Positions 1 through 8,223 of a stretch of DNA of 64,000 nucleotides are shown here, piece after piece. The DNA comes from UBA6220 sp041651335 (GTDB taxonomy: Bacteria; Patescibacteriota; Minisyncoccia; Minisyncoccales; Minisyncoccaceae). Within the stretch, counting starts at the first letter, position 1; each line of letters begins with the position of its first letter. The stretch lies in contig JBAZJL010000004.1 of assembly GCA_041651335.1 (NCBI GenBank), positions 3,594-67,593 of the forward strand, read 5' to 3'. The notes under the pieces are model-generated. The model ran no database searches. It saw only the letters and a program-made list of their open reading frames with translations, and was not told the origin of the DNA. The translations under genes were made by a program, and so were the position numbers.

Positions 1-1
1 G

Positions 2-208
2 ATTTTTAATATTCTTTCTTTTTCTTCTCATGGCGATTCAAAATTTTTATTAAATTGGATCGAACGAATAAGCAATCCAAAACCAAAACATATTTTTGTT
101 GTTCACGGCGAAGAACAATCTTCTTCTGCCTTAGCGGAAAAAATAAAAGAAAAAAATGGGAACGTTAATTGTTTTGTTCCTGATTTTGGCCAAACTTACG
201 AAATTTAG
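2..208 (+). CDS. C-terminal end of RNA-processing metallo-beta-lactamase (partial)
   Basis: Only the last 68 residues lie in the window; the gene begins upstream. The visible part contains FSSHGDSKFLLNWIERI, then HIFVVHGEEQ, and ends PDFGQTYEI. This is the layout of the RMMBL tail of beta-CASP nucleases: an S-x-H-x-D motif, a VHGE motif carrying the last metal-binding His, and a terminal P-x-x-G-x-x-x-E. The family (CPSF73/YSH1-like) cuts RNA using two zinc ions. The frame is open from base 2 to the TAG at 206-208. The catalytic HxHxDH motif lies outside the window, so activity cannot be judged. It converges on the minus-strand gene that ends at 210. Confidence 0.75.
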   Translation: MFNILSFSSHGDSKFLLNWIERISNPKPKHIFVVHGEEQSSSALAEKIKEKNGNVNCFVPDFGQTYEI

Positions 209-209
209 C

Positions 210-1253
210 TTATTTTAGATTTTTGGAAATAATCTTATTGATTATTTTTTGATTTTGCATTAAAGAATTTTGAGTTTTTTCAAAAGCATAAATTATGCCC
301 GGCCTTGAAAGATAGGGCAAAAAATGAAGAAAGCAATGGATTAAAAAAACAACCCCGCTAATTAAAATAAAAAATGGATATTGTTTAAAAATTCCAGAAA
401 TAAAAATACTGACAAAAAAGAAAAGATGCAAGCAGGACAAAATAGAAAAAGAAACAATGTCAAATTTTTTAAAACAAAATCGGCGATATTTTAAAATGGA
501 AAAGAAAACAATATTCAATAATTGCACCAAAAGAAAGACAAAAAATATTATTTTCCAGAGTTGAACTTCGCTATTGAAAAGTATTTTAAAGTCGGGCTGA
601 TAATTAAAAGAAAGAAGGGTTGTCCAATTATTTACTTGATAGGGAAGAATGACAATCAAACTGAAAACAATTAAAGAAATTAATAATCCAACGTAAGCGA
701 TTAATGGCGTTAAAATAATAATGATTTTTGTAAAAATTCTTTTTGGATTTAAGGTGCGTAAAAATCTAACCAAATAAGAAAAAGATAAAACAACAAAAAT
801 CCAGCCGACTAAATTTTCAAAAGGCACGCCATACCATTCTTGGCCTTGTGGAATAGCCCAATGCCAAAAGCCGATTCTAATCGCAACTATATCCATTGAA
901 AGATCAAGCAGAAGCGCTGTTAAGGCATCTAAAAAGGGGCGAAGTTTCCACGGGATATCATATTGATCACTTAAAAGCATAGCGCAGTAAACAATTACCG
1001 CCCAGCCTAAACCGATTGTTAGGGGCACATTAAAGATTTTTATCAAAAACAAATCACTGTAATAATAAGTATGGGCCAAATAAGTATTTCCTATTTCTAA
1101 AATTAATCCAAAAATAGCACAACTGATTATTTCCCAGACCCGAAGAGTGTTTTTTTGATAAAGTTCTCTGATTAAAATCAAAGCAAAAGAAGAAAAACCG
1201 ATAAACTCGAAAATAAAAAAAAGAAGTGGCTGTTGAAAAAATAATAAATCCAT
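210..1253 (-). CDS. Polytopic membrane protein, carotenoid biosynthesis (CruF/DUF422)-like
   Basis: 347 residues with about nine hydrophobic segments. The middle (residues about 105-160) has the pattern LDLSMDIVAIRIGFWHW followed by WYGVPFENLVGW. This resembles the D-P-x-A-x-x-x-G-x-W-x-W and G-V-P-x-x-N-x-x-G-W motifs of the DUF422 family, which includes the carotenoid hydratase CruF. Hydration of a C50 or acyclic carotenoid would be the family role, but no other carotenoid gene is visible, so substrate and function are open. The start lies 2 bp after the stop of the upstream gene on the same strand, so the two probably form an operon. The C-terminal third (about residues 165-347) is hydrophobic with no recognised motif. 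Confidence 0.55.
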   Translation of the reverse strand: MDLLFFQQPLLFFIFEFIGFSSFALILIRELYQKNTLRVWEIISCAIFGLILEIGNTYLAHTYYYSDLFLIKIFNVPLTIGLGWAVIVYCAMLLSDQYDIPWKLRPFLDALTALLLDLSMDIVAIRIGFWHWAIPQGQEWYGVPFENLVGWIFVVLSFSYLVRFLRTLNPKRIFTKIIIILTPLIAYVGLLISLIVFSLIVILPYQVNNWTTLLSFNYQPDFKILFNSEVQLWKIIFFVFLLVQLLNIVFFSILKYRRFCFKKFDIVSFSILSCLHLFFFVSIFISGIFKQYPFFILISGVVFLIHCFLHFLPYLSRPGIIYAFEKTQNSLMQNQKIINKIISKNLK

Positions 1254-1255
1254 TT

Positions 1256-2128
1256 TTATTTTTTATTTTTTTTAGTTTGCCAAAAATTAGTAAAAAAAGA
1301 AAATTTCGTAGCAATCCACAAACAAGCTTCTTTTTCGCTTATTTCTCCGGCTAAATATTTTTTTAAAGCCTCCAGAAAGATTGTGCGGCCAATAGCAAAG
1401 CCGATAATTTCTTTGAAGCTGGCGGCATCAGCTAGCCATTTTTTTACTTTTTTATCAGACTCTCCTCTTCCCAAAACTATTATTTTTGCTTGGCCAACAG
1501 CATTTATGATTCCAGGCCAGCCTTTCTTTGCCATGCCTTCTAGTTTCCAAATGGCTGGAGAAGCAATAGCTCTAATCTCTTTGATTGCTTGTTCGGTTTT
1601 TTTAGGCCTTATTTTTTGATCGTATTTATTTTGGCCGTATTCTTTTAAATTTTCTTTAGTGGGCGGAACCAGCAATTCAATAAGCAATTTGTATTTGTTT
1701 TTTTGGCAAAAAGAAGATAATTCAGCCATTTTTTTAAGCTGTTTTTTGTTTTCCTTAAGATTGTCTGGATTATAGCGAATAAGAGCTTTGACAAAATCAG
1801 GAGATATCTTTCTAATGTGTTTTTGGAAATCTTGGCCATATTCAAAATCAAAAGATTCTCCGCTTTTTTCAACTGGCAAGCAGATTCTTATTTTTTGTTT
1901 TTTTGCTTTGTCTAAAACAGATTGGCCCAATCTTTCATCAACAAGAATGGCAAAATCTTTTTTATTTTTAAAATCTTTAGAGGACATTAAGAAACCTTTG
2001 AAGATTAATTCTTTTAATTCTTGCGCTAAAACTAAATCTTTTTTTTTGGGTTTTTGTGAAATATTTAAAATATTTTTTAAAAAAGAAGAGCGATGATCAA
2101 AGGGAAGGATATAAAGATTTTTATTCAT
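1256..2128 (-). CDS. DUF2090 / IolJ-like aldolase-fold protein
   Basis: 290 residues. The N-terminus YILPFDHRSSF and the later LLIELLVPPT and WKLEGMAK segments fit the DUF2090 domain, a TIM barrel found alone or at the C-terminus of IolC. The domain is related to 5-dehydro-2-deoxyphosphogluconate aldolases. The FDHR motif at residues 10-13 and the Lys in WKLEG are the likely active-site elements. No inositol or sugar operon is nearby, so the substrate is unknown. The ATG lies 8 nt after a TATAAT box with a TTGATT at 17-bp spacing, which implies a leaderless transcript that continues into the downstream membrane protein. Confidence 0.6.
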   Translation of the reverse strand: MNKNLYILPFDHRSSFLKNILNISQKPKKKDLVLAQELKELIFKGFLMSSKDFKNKKDFAILVDERLGQSVLDKAKKQKIRICLPVEKSGESFDFEYGQDFQKHIRKISPDFVKALIRYNPDNLKENKKQLKKMAELSSFCQKNKYKLLIELLVPPTKENLKEYGQNKYDQKIRPKKTEQAIKEIRAIASPAIWKLEGMAKKGWPGIINAVGQAKIIVLGRGESDKKVKKWLADAASFKEIIGFAIGRTIFLEALKKYLAGEISEKEACLWIATKFSFFTNFWQTKKNKK

Positions 2129-2136
2129 ATGTTTTT

Positions 2137-2165
2137 ATTATATTATTTAAATCGAGCAGAATCAA
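2137..2165 (-). promoter_or_regulatory. Leaderless promoter for the DUF2090 gene
   Basis: Read on the minus strand, TTGATT (2160-2165) and TATAAT (2137-2142) are separated by 17 bp. The predicted RNA start falls one or two bases from the ATG at 2128. Confidence 0.6.
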
Positions 2166-2168
2166 GGC

Positions 2169-2197
2169 TTGACAATATTGTTAGTTTAAACTAACAT
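2169..2197 (+). promoter_or_regulatory. Promoter with an embedded 18-bp palindromic operator
   Basis: TTGACA (2169-2174) and TAACAT (2192-2197) are separated by 17 bp. The spacer and part of the -10 are filled by the perfect palindrome TGTTAGTTTAAACTAACA (2179-2196). A repressor bound here would occlude RNA polymerase. The HTH protein encoded by the second gene of this operon is the obvious candidate, which would make the unit self-repressing. Confidence 0.65.
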
Positions 2198-2229
2198 TTA
2201 AATATAAACAAAAAATAATTTTTAAAAAT

Positions 2230-2631
2230 ATGAACGTGAAAACATATCTTTTTTTAAGACTTTTGATAATTATATCTTTAGCCATGATTGTTTCTAATTC
2301 AATTATTCTGGGCAACTTTTTTTTGCCTGTTGTTGCCATGATTGCGGCAATGCTTTTTTTGTGGGCAAGCAAGAAAAAAGTAAAAGCAATTTTGCATGAT
2401 GAATTTGATTATAAAGTAGCTGGAGATTCTGCTCGCTATTCAATTTTTATTTATACGATTATTTCGGCTATTTTAGGAATATATTTTATGGCTAATCGTG
2501 GCCAAAATCAAAATTATGAACTTTTAGGATCGATTTTCAGTTATTCGGCTTGTTTTCTCCTTATTTTACAATCTTTGATTTTTAAATATTTAAGAAGCAA
2601 GAATTATAAAAATATTAAAAATGAAGACTAA
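2230..2631 (+). CDS. DUF2178-like small membrane protein
   Basis: 133 residues with four likely membrane helices (about 8-25, 30-45, 72-92, 100-120). There is a polar stretch between helices two and three (KKKVKAILHDEFDYKVAGDSARYS). Membrane proteins of the DUF2178 type are commonly paired with a 60-70 residue HTH regulator, as here: the next start codon lies inside this gene, an 11-bp overlap. Such pairs are suspected to couple a membrane signal to transcription, but the function is not known. Expression probably starts at the operator-containing promoter just upstream. Confidence 0.55.
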   Translation: MNVKTYLFLRLLIIISLAMIVSNSIILGNFFLPVVAMIAAMLFLWASKKKVKAILHDEFDYKVAGDSARYSIFIYTIISAILGIYFMANRGQNQNYELLGSIFSYSACFLLILQSLIFKYLRSKNYKNIKNED

Positions 2632-2812
2632 AATAAAAGAATATCGTGCTCGTTATAATTTAACGCAAGAAAAATTAGCGGAAATCGTAAAAGTAAGAAG
2701 AGAAACAATTTTATTTGTGGAACAAGGAAAATATGTTCCATCTCTTAAGTTGGCCTATGATATCGCCCGGGCCCTAAAAGCAAAAATAGAAGAAATATTT
2801 TTCTTCGAATAA
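2621..2812 (+). CDS. XRE/YozG-type HTH transcriptional regulator
   Basis: 63 residues, essentially one helix-turn-helix domain. RARYNLTQEKLAEIVKVRRE gives helices 1-3, followed by IEQGKY-like VEQGKYVPS and a second part LKLAYDIARALKAKIEEIF. The overall length and the ending in EIFFFE match the small Cro/YozG-like family. It overlaps the DUF2178 gene by 11 bp and so is translationally coupled to it. The likely target is the perfect palindrome in the promoter of its own operon. Confidence 0.85.
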   Translation: MKTKIKEYRARYNLTQEKLAEIVKVRRETILFVEQGKYVPSLKLAYDIARALKAKIEEIFFFE

Positions 2813-2830
2813 TAAAAAGAAATAAAACTT

Positions 2831-4009
2831 TTAAAATCGAGCAGTGTAAACTTTTAGCGGCGGGATGCCATTAAATTCAATAGAGCTATAGCTGGCCGTA
2901 TAAGCTCCAGCGGTTAAAATATAGATTCGATCTCCCTCTTTGATATTTTTGTCAAAACGATAACGAAAATCTTCATACATAATATCCATACTGTCGCAAG
3001 TTGGTCCGGCCAAGATAACCTCTTTTAAATTTTCCGGAATTTTTTCATATTCTGTAAAAATCGGATATTTAATGGCTTCGTTGATGGTTTCAATCAAACC
3101 GCCAAATTTTCCTACATCAAGATAAACCCAGCTATAATGATTTGAAGTTGATTTTTGGGAAATCATAATTATTTCCGAAACAATTGTTCCAGCGTCGCCA
3201 ACAATGGATCGCCCCGGCTCAATTAATATTTCCGGAAGATTATCCCCAAAATCTTCTTTTAAAAATCTTAGAATTTCTTTTGCGTAAATTTCGATATTAT
3301 TCGTGGGCTGGAGATAATCAGAAGGAAGCCCGCCCCCAAGATTAATCATTTTTAAAGATATGTTTGCGTCTTCAAGCGAATCAAATAAATATTTGCATTG
3401 AGCAATGGCATTGTCCCACTGACCGATATCTCTTTGCTGGCTTCCAACATGAAAAGAAAGCCCATAAGGAATTAAATCCATTTTTCGGCACTTTAAAGCT
3501 AGGCGGAAAATCATATCAGGATGAGCACCGAACTTGCGAGAAAGAGGCCAGTCGGCTCCGCTTCCATCGGTTAAAAGCCGGAAAAAAACTTTTGATCCTG
3601 GAGCCTGCCGACAGATTTTATTTAAATCGCTTTCCGAATCAGTGGCAAAAAGACGAACCCCTTTTTTGTAAGCATAAGCAATATCTTCTTCTTTTTTAAT
3701 AGTATTGCCAAAGCTTATTCTTTCTGGGGAAATATTTAATTCCAATAACTGATCAAGTTCGAAAATGGTGGCAAAATCAAAGCAAGATCCTTGGGCAGCC
3801 AAAGCTTTGATAACTTCTTTGTGGGGATTGGCTTTGACAGCATAGTAAATTTTTGCAAAGGGCATTTGCGTTTTCAGATCAGTATAATTTTTTTCTATTT
3901 TGTTTAGATTAACTAAAAGAAACGGGGTTTTTTTATCTTGGGCAAAATTTTTAATGGCCGTAAACTCATTAGGCCGAAGATATTCGGAAACATCTTTTTG
4001 AATATCCAT
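2831..4009 (-). CDS. Ornithine/lysine decarboxylase-like PLP enzyme (group IV, alanine-racemase fold)
   Basis: 392 residues, full length for eukaryotic-type ornithine decarboxylase. The PLP lysine is in YYAVKANPHKE (about residues 55-65). The phosphate loop is INLGGGLPS, and EPGRSIVGDAG is the second phosphate/ribose-type motif. The catalytic cysteine sits in GPTCDSMD, and the C-terminal tyrosine motif is GAYTASYSS. The GPTCDSMD motif points to ornithine or lysine rather than diaminopimelate as substrate, giving putrescine or cadaverine and CO2. No other polyamine gene is visible. Upstream sequence is AT-rich without a clear Shine-Dalgarno. Confidence 0.8.
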   Translation of the reverse strand: MDIQKDVSEYLRPNEFTAIKNFAQDKKTPFLLVNLNKIEKNYTDLKTQMPFAKIYYAVKANPHKEVIKALAAQGSCFDFATIFELDQLLELNISPERISFGNTIKKEEDIAYAYKKGVRLFATDSESDLNKICRQAPGSKVFFRLLTDGSGADWPLSRKFGAHPDMIFRLALKCRKMDLIPYGLSFHVGSQQRDIGQWDNAIAQCKYLFDSLEDANISLKMINLGGGLPSDYLQPTNNIEIYAKEILRFLKEDFGDNLPEILIEPGRSIVGDAGTIVSEIIMISQKSTSNHYSWVYLDVGKFGGLIETINEAIKYPIFTEYEKIPENLKEVILAGPTCDSMDIMYEDFRYRFDKNIKEGDRIYILTAGAYTASYSSIEFNGIPPLKVYTARF

Positions 4010-4160
4010 AAATCTTATTTTTAAAAAAGAAATTAATTTATAATAATAGCAATTATATGCCGAATTTTTGGCAATGTAAAGCCTAATTGGCTTAACCCCC
4101 CCCTGTTAAAAAAAAAGAGAAAATGGTATGATTATAAAAAAATAATTAAATTTATTTATT

Positions 4161-4643
4161 ATGAATAAAAGAATAACAAATGCTTTTACTTTAATCGGAT
4201 TCATTATTTTTGTGCTTGGGGTTGGATTTTTAAGCTCTTTTTTTTCCGGCTCAGCAGTTAAAGAAATTTTTCTTTATTTAAATAAGCCGTTTTTTGCTCC
4301 GCCAGCTTGGGTTTTTGCTCCGGCCTGGACTATTCTTTATATTTTAATTGGCATTTCTGCTTTTTTAATTTGGCAAAAAAAAGATGAAAAAAATATCAAG
4401 CCAGCAATTGCTATATTTTTTATTCAGCTTTTTTTAAATTATATTTGGTCTATTATTTTTTTCGGAAATCTTAATTATTTTTTAGCTTTTATTGATATCA
4501 GCCTTTTATGGATCTCAATTGTAATAATGATGACTGTTTTTTTAAAAATATCAAAACCAGCGGGGCTTATTTTAATTCCTTATTTGCTTTGGGTAAGCTT
4601 TGCTTCGATTCTTAATTATTATGTTTGGATTTTAAATCCTTAA
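4161..4643 (+). CDS. tspO: TspO/MBR-family tryptophan-rich sensory protein
   Basis: 160 residues with five hydrophobic helices, as in the TspO/peripheral benzodiazepine receptor family. The signature is KPFFAPPAWVFAPAWTILYI (about residues 41-60), matching the W-x-P-P-x-x-x-F-x-x-x-W-T-x-L-Y pattern. TspO proteins bind porphyrins and lipophilic ligands in membranes. The stop codon is only 5 bp before the ATG of the NuoF-like gene, so this gene probably leads the hydrogenase transcript. A possible TATGAT -10 lies at about 4129. Confidence 0.85.
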   Translation: MNKRITNAFTLIGFIIFVLGVGFLSSFFSGSAVKEIFLYLNKPFFAPPAWVFAPAWTILYILIGISAFLIWQKKDEKNIKPAIAIFFIQLFLNYIWSIIFFGNLNYFLAFIDISLLWISIVIMMTVFLKISKPAGLILIPYLLWVSFASILNYYVWILNP

Positions 4644-4648
4644 AATAT

Positions 4649-5623
4649 ATGAATGACCTTATTTTAAAATTAAAAGAATCAAAATTAACTGGTCGAGGTG
4701 GGGCTGGGTTTCCCGTGGCTTTGAAATGGGAAAGCGTGATTAATGCTTTGGGCGAAAAAAAATATGTGATTTGTAATGCTTCGGAGGGAGAACCCAATGT
4801 TTTTAAAGATGGATTTATTTTGGAAAATTATGCCGAAGAAGTGATTAATGGTATTGTGCTAGCCATGGAAATAATCAAAGCCTCAGAAGCTTATTTATAT
4901 ATGAATCCTGATTATTATGATCGTTTTGAGGAAAATTTGAAAAAAATAATAGAACAAAGGCCAATTAAGCTTTTTAAAAAGCCTCATTATTATATTGCTG
5001 GTGAAGAAACCGTTATTTGTAATTTGATTGAAGGAAAAAGAATGGAGCCAAGACAAAGGCCACCCTTTATCAGCACGGTTGGATTGTTTGGTTGTCCCAC
5101 CCTAATGAACAATGTGGAAACATTTTATTATGCGAGCAAGATAAACAAAGGGGATTATAAGCAAACCAGATTTTATTCTTTAAATGGTCAAATAAAAAAT
5201 CCCGGGGTTTATGAACTGCCGGAAAATTTGACTATTTCTGAAATTTTAAAACAAACCAACAATTTTCCTGATTTTGAATTTTTCCTTCAGGTCGGGGGAG
5301 GCGCAGTGGGAGAAATATTATTAGACAAAGAATTAGATAATCAAGCCAAAGGAGCAGGATCGATTACGGTTTATGAAAAAGAAAAGGCTGATCTTTACCA
5401 AATAATGGAAAATTGGGCAGATTTTTTCTTAGAAGGGAATTGTGATAAATGCACTCCCTGCCGAGAGGGAATTTATCGACTAAAACAAATGATTAAGGAA
5501 AAAAATATTGACTTATTAGAAATGGAGCCAATTTTTGAAAATTTAGAAAAAGCCAGCTTTTGCGCTTTAGGCCGAGGAGCAGCCGCTCCTTTTCGTGGTT
5601 TGATTAAAAAAATTTTAAAATAA
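4649..5623 (+). CDS. NuoF/HydB-like NADH:FMN flavoprotein subunit of [FeFe] hydrogenase
   Basis: 324 residues from ATG 4649; an in-frame TTG at 4625 overlaps tspO and is less likely. The FMN/NADH-site motifs of complex I subunit NuoF are present: GRGGAGFP, NASEGEPNVFKD, and AGEET followed by GLFGCPTLMNNVET. The C-terminus binds one [4Fe-4S] cluster through CDKCTPC and the later FCALGRGA cysteine. Compared with HydB/HndC it lacks the N-terminal thioredoxin-like [2Fe-2S] domain and the C-terminal two-cluster ferredoxin domain. It should pass electrons between NAD(P)H and the hydrogenase encoded 1 bp downstream. Confidence 0.88.
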   Translation: MNDLILKLKESKLTGRGGAGFPVALKWESVINALGEKKYVICNASEGEPNVFKDGFILENYAEEVINGIVLAMEIIKASEAYLYMNPDYYDRFEENLKKIIEQRPIKLFKKPHYYIAGEETVICNLIEGKRMEPRQRPPFISTVGLFGCPTLMNNVETFYYASKINKGDYKQTRFYSLNGQIKNPGVYELPENLTISEILKQTNNFPDFEFFLQVGGGAVGEILLDKELDNQAKGAGSITVYEKEKADLYQIMENWADFFLEGNCDKCTPCREGIYRLKQMIKEKNIDLLEMEPIFENLEKASFCALGRGAAAPFRGLIKKILK

Positions 5624-5624
5624 A

Positions 5625-7346
5625 ATGTCAAAAGAAATAAAAATAAAAATAAATGGAATTGAATATTTTGGTGAACCAGGAGAGACTATTTTGCAGGTTG
5701 CCAGAAAAAATTTAATAAAAATTCCTACTTTGTGCGAACATTCTGATTTAGAGCCAAAAGCTAGTTGTCGGCTTTGTTTGGTGGCGATTACAGGCCGTAA
5801 AGGATTGTTTACGTCTTGTTCGACATTAATTGAGGAAGGAATGGAAATTACGACCGAATCAGAAGAAATTCGTCGACTAAGAAAGAAAAATCTAGAATTG
5901 CTTTTTGCCCAGCATATTGAAAGATGTAATTTTTGCGTTCAAGAGCTTAATTGCGAGTTTTTAAAATTAGCTAAAGAATATGAAATTGATATTAAGAAAT
6001 ATGAAGATAGAAAAATCGGATATCCGAAATTAAGATTTGGTCCATCAATTTGTTTTGATTCTTCAAAATGCATTGATTGTCGGAATTGCCTAGAAGCTTG
6101 TGAAAAGCAAGGCGTGGGATTTTTAGATCTTGAAAATCATAATTCTTTTTTAGAAGTTACACCCTCAAAAAATCCTAAACGTGATTGTGTTTATTGTGGC
6201 CAATGTGTCCTTCATTGTCCAACTGGCGCTTTAATGGAAATTGATTCTATTGTTCAGGTGGAATCGGCCCTAGTTGATAAAGACAAGTATGTTGTTTTTC
6301 AAATTGCACCTTCTATCCGAACAACATTAGGAGAAGAATTTGGTTTGCCTTATGGAACAGATGTGACTGGGAAAATTTTTGCTGGGTTAAAAAAAATTGG
6401 AGCAAAAAAAGCTTTTGATGTTTCAGTGGCAGCTGATGTAACAACCATTGAAGAGGCTGAGGAATTAATTGAGCGATTAACTCAAAAAAAGACATTACCC
6501 ATGTTTACTTCCTGCTGTCCGGCTTGGGTAAAGTATGTTGAATTTTATGCCCCAGAATTTATTCCTAATCTAACCACGGTTCGTTCCCCGCAAATAATTT
6601 TAGGAGGTTTAAGCAAGACTTATTTTGCCGAAAAAGATAAAATTGATCCGCAAAAAATAATTGTTGTTTCGATTATGCCCTGCACGGCCAAAAAATATGA
6701 AATAACTCGAGATGAGCTTAAAATTGATGGACTATTTCCGATCGATTATGTTTTAACCACTCGGGAATTGGCGCGGATGTTCAAAAGAAACAATCTTGAT
6801 TTGGCTTTGCTTGAGCCTGAAAAAGGAGATACTCCTTGGGATGAGCCAACCGGAGCTGGAATAATTTATGGAGCTTCTGGAGGAGTAACAGAATCAGCCC
6901 TACGAACAGCGATTTTTAAATTAACCAATGGGCAAAAAATAGGACAATTAGAGTTTAAAAATTTACGCGGAATGAATGAAGTTAAAGAAGCAATGATTGA
7001 AATAGGAGAAATAAAAATAAAAGTAGCCATTGTTAATGGGCTAGGAAACGCTAAAGAAATTTTGGAAATAATTAAAAAAGAGCCGAATCGTTATGATTAT
7101 ATCGAGGTAATGGCTTGCCCAGGAGGTTGTATCGGTGGCGGGGGACAACCATTGCCCACTACCGATGAAATAAGAAAATTAAGAGCTCAAGGGCTTTATA
7201 ATATTGATGAAATTAAAAATATTCGTTTGGCTGATGAAAGCTTGATTATTAAAAAAATATATCAGGAATTTTTAACTAATCCTGAAATAAGGCATAAGGT
7301 TTGCCACACTCATTATTCTATTAAACAAAAAGAAAATAATTTTTAA
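5625..7346 (+). CDS. hydA: [FeFe] hydrogenase catalytic subunit
   Basis: 573 residues. In order: an N-terminal [2Fe-2S] domain (CEHSDLEPKASCRLC, then a Cys at the end of LFTSC); a His/Cys [4Fe-4S] motif (HIERCNFCVQELNC); two ferredoxin clusters (CIDCRNCLEAC and CVYCGQCVLHCP); then the H-cluster domain with all three signatures, TSCCPAW, MPCTAKKYE and EVMACPGGCIGGGGQP. All H-cluster cysteines are intact, so H2 production or oxidation is likely, with electrons from the NuoF-like partner. No NuoE/HydC-like subunit or maturase (hydE, hydF, hydG) is in the window. In a fermenting organism this would dispose of reductant as H2. Confidence 0.93.
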   Translation: MSKEIKIKINGIEYFGEPGETILQVARKNLIKIPTLCEHSDLEPKASCRLCLVAITGRKGLFTSCSTLIEEGMEITTESEEIRRLRKKNLELLFAQHIERCNFCVQELNCEFLKLAKEYEIDIKKYEDRKIGYPKLRFGPSICFDSSKCIDCRNCLEACEKQGVGFLDLENHNSFLEVTPSKNPKRDCVYCGQCVLHCPTGALMEIDSIVQVESALVDKDKYVVFQIAPSIRTTLGEEFGLPYGTDVTGKIFAGLKKIGAKKAFDVSVAADVTTIEEAEELIERLTQKKTLPMFTSCCPAWVKYVEFYAPEFIPNLTTVRSPQIILGGLSKTYFAEKDKIDPQKIIVVSIMPCTAKKYEITRDELKIDGLFPIDYVLTTRELARMFKRNNLDLALLEPEKGDTPWDEPTGAGIIYGASGGVTESALRTAIFKLTNGQKIGQLEFKNLRGMNEVKEAMIEIGEIKIKVAIVNGLGNAKEILEIIKKEPNRYDYIEVMACPGGCIGGGGQPLPTTDEIRKLRAQGLYNIDEIKNIRLADESLIIKKIYQEFLTNPEIRHKVCHTHYSIKQKENNF

Positions 7347-7356
7347 AATAAAAAAT

Positions 7357-7869
7357 ATGGAACAAGTTAAAACAACATCCTTAAAAAACATTAGAACAGA
7401 ATCTATAAAATTTATTATTTTATTGGGATTAGCGATTTTAGCTCCTTTGCTTCAGAATCAATTTATTACTGGGACAATCGTCAACGCAATTTTATTTATT
7501 TCAGTTTTTGTTTCTGGAATTAGCGGAGCGATTGCTATTGCTTTTTTTCCAAGTTTAATTTCTTTGGGATTAGAATTTTTACCCGGAGTAATGGCGCCTA
7601 TGGTTCCCTTTATTATTATGGGGAATATTATTTTAATCAGTATTTTTTTCTGGTTAAAAAATAAAAATTATTGGCTAGGTACGATAACAGCCTCAATATT
7701 GAAATTTGTTTTTTTAGCTTTAACTAGCCAGACAATAATCGGCTTGTTTATTCAAAAACCAATTGCGGAAAAAATAGCAATAATGATGAGCTGGCCACAA
7801 TTAATTACTGCCTTGTTGGGAGGTTTTTTAGCTTATGTTTTTTTAAAAAAAATTTTAAAAAATAATTAA
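7357..7869 (+). CDS. Small membrane protein, ECF-transporter S-component-like, next to hydrogenase
   Basis: 170 residues with five or six hydrophobic helices beginning near residue 17. Features such as PMVPFIIMGNIILI, a Lys before an aromatic helix (ILKFVFLA), and MSWPQLITALLGGFLAY resemble the substrate-binding S subunits of ECF vitamin transporters. No motif defines a ligand, and no ECF A or T subunit is nearby. It starts 10 bp after the hydrogenase gene and is probably co-transcribed. The link to the hydrogenase (cofactor or metal supply, or membrane anchoring) is inference only. Confidence 0.45.
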   Translation: MEQVKTTSLKNIRTESIKFIILLGLAILAPLLQNQFITGTIVNAILFISVFVSGISGAIAIAFFPSLISLGLEFLPGVMAPMVPFIIMGNIILISIFFWLKNKNYWLGTITASILKFVFLALTSQTIIGLFIQKPIAEKIAIMMSWPQLITALLGGFLAYVFLKKILKNN

Positions 7870-7890
7870 CAATAAATTAAAATAAAAAAA

Positions 7891-8220
7891 ATGACATTTG
7901 AAGAGTATCAAATCGAAGCGAGGAAAACGGCAATTTATCCTAATAAAGATAACAATTTTATTTATCCTACTTTGGGCTTAGCTGGTGAAGCTGGAGAAGT
8001 GGCAGAGAAAATAAAAAAAGTTTTACGAGACAATCAAGGAATCGTTTCTGAAGAAAAGAAAATAGAAATCACCAAAGAATTGGGTGATGTTTTGTGGTAT
8101 GTGGCTAACCTTAGCCAAGAATTAGGAATTTCTTTGGAAGAAGTTGCTCAAAAAAATATTGAAAAATTAAAATCACGCCAACAAAGAGACGAGCTTCATG
8201 GAAGCGGTGATAATAGATAG
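7891..8220 (+). CDS. MazG-like nucleotide pyrophosphohydrolase
   Basis: 109 residues, one all-alpha NTP-pyrophosphatase domain. The magnesium-binding motif is split as in MazG/RS21-C6 proteins: LAGEAGEVAEKIKK (E-x-x-E) and ITKELGDVLWYVANL (E-x-x-D). Members hydrolyse (d)NTPs to monophosphate and PPi, clearing non-canonical nucleotides. The gene ends 3 bp before the thymidine kinase gene, so the two probably work together in nucleotide pools. Confidence 0.85.
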   Translation: MTFEEYQIEARKTAIYPNKDNNFIYPTLGLAGEAGEVAEKIKKVLRDNQGIVSEEKKIEITKELGDVLWYVANLSQELGISLEEVAQKNIEKLKSRQQRDELHGSGDNR

Positions 8221-8223
8221 TTT

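Noticed and set aside
4625..4648. TTG start 24 bp upstream for the NuoF-like gene
   Set aside because: It lies inside tspO, adds residues that do not fit the family, and the ATG at 4649 sits just after the tspO stop.
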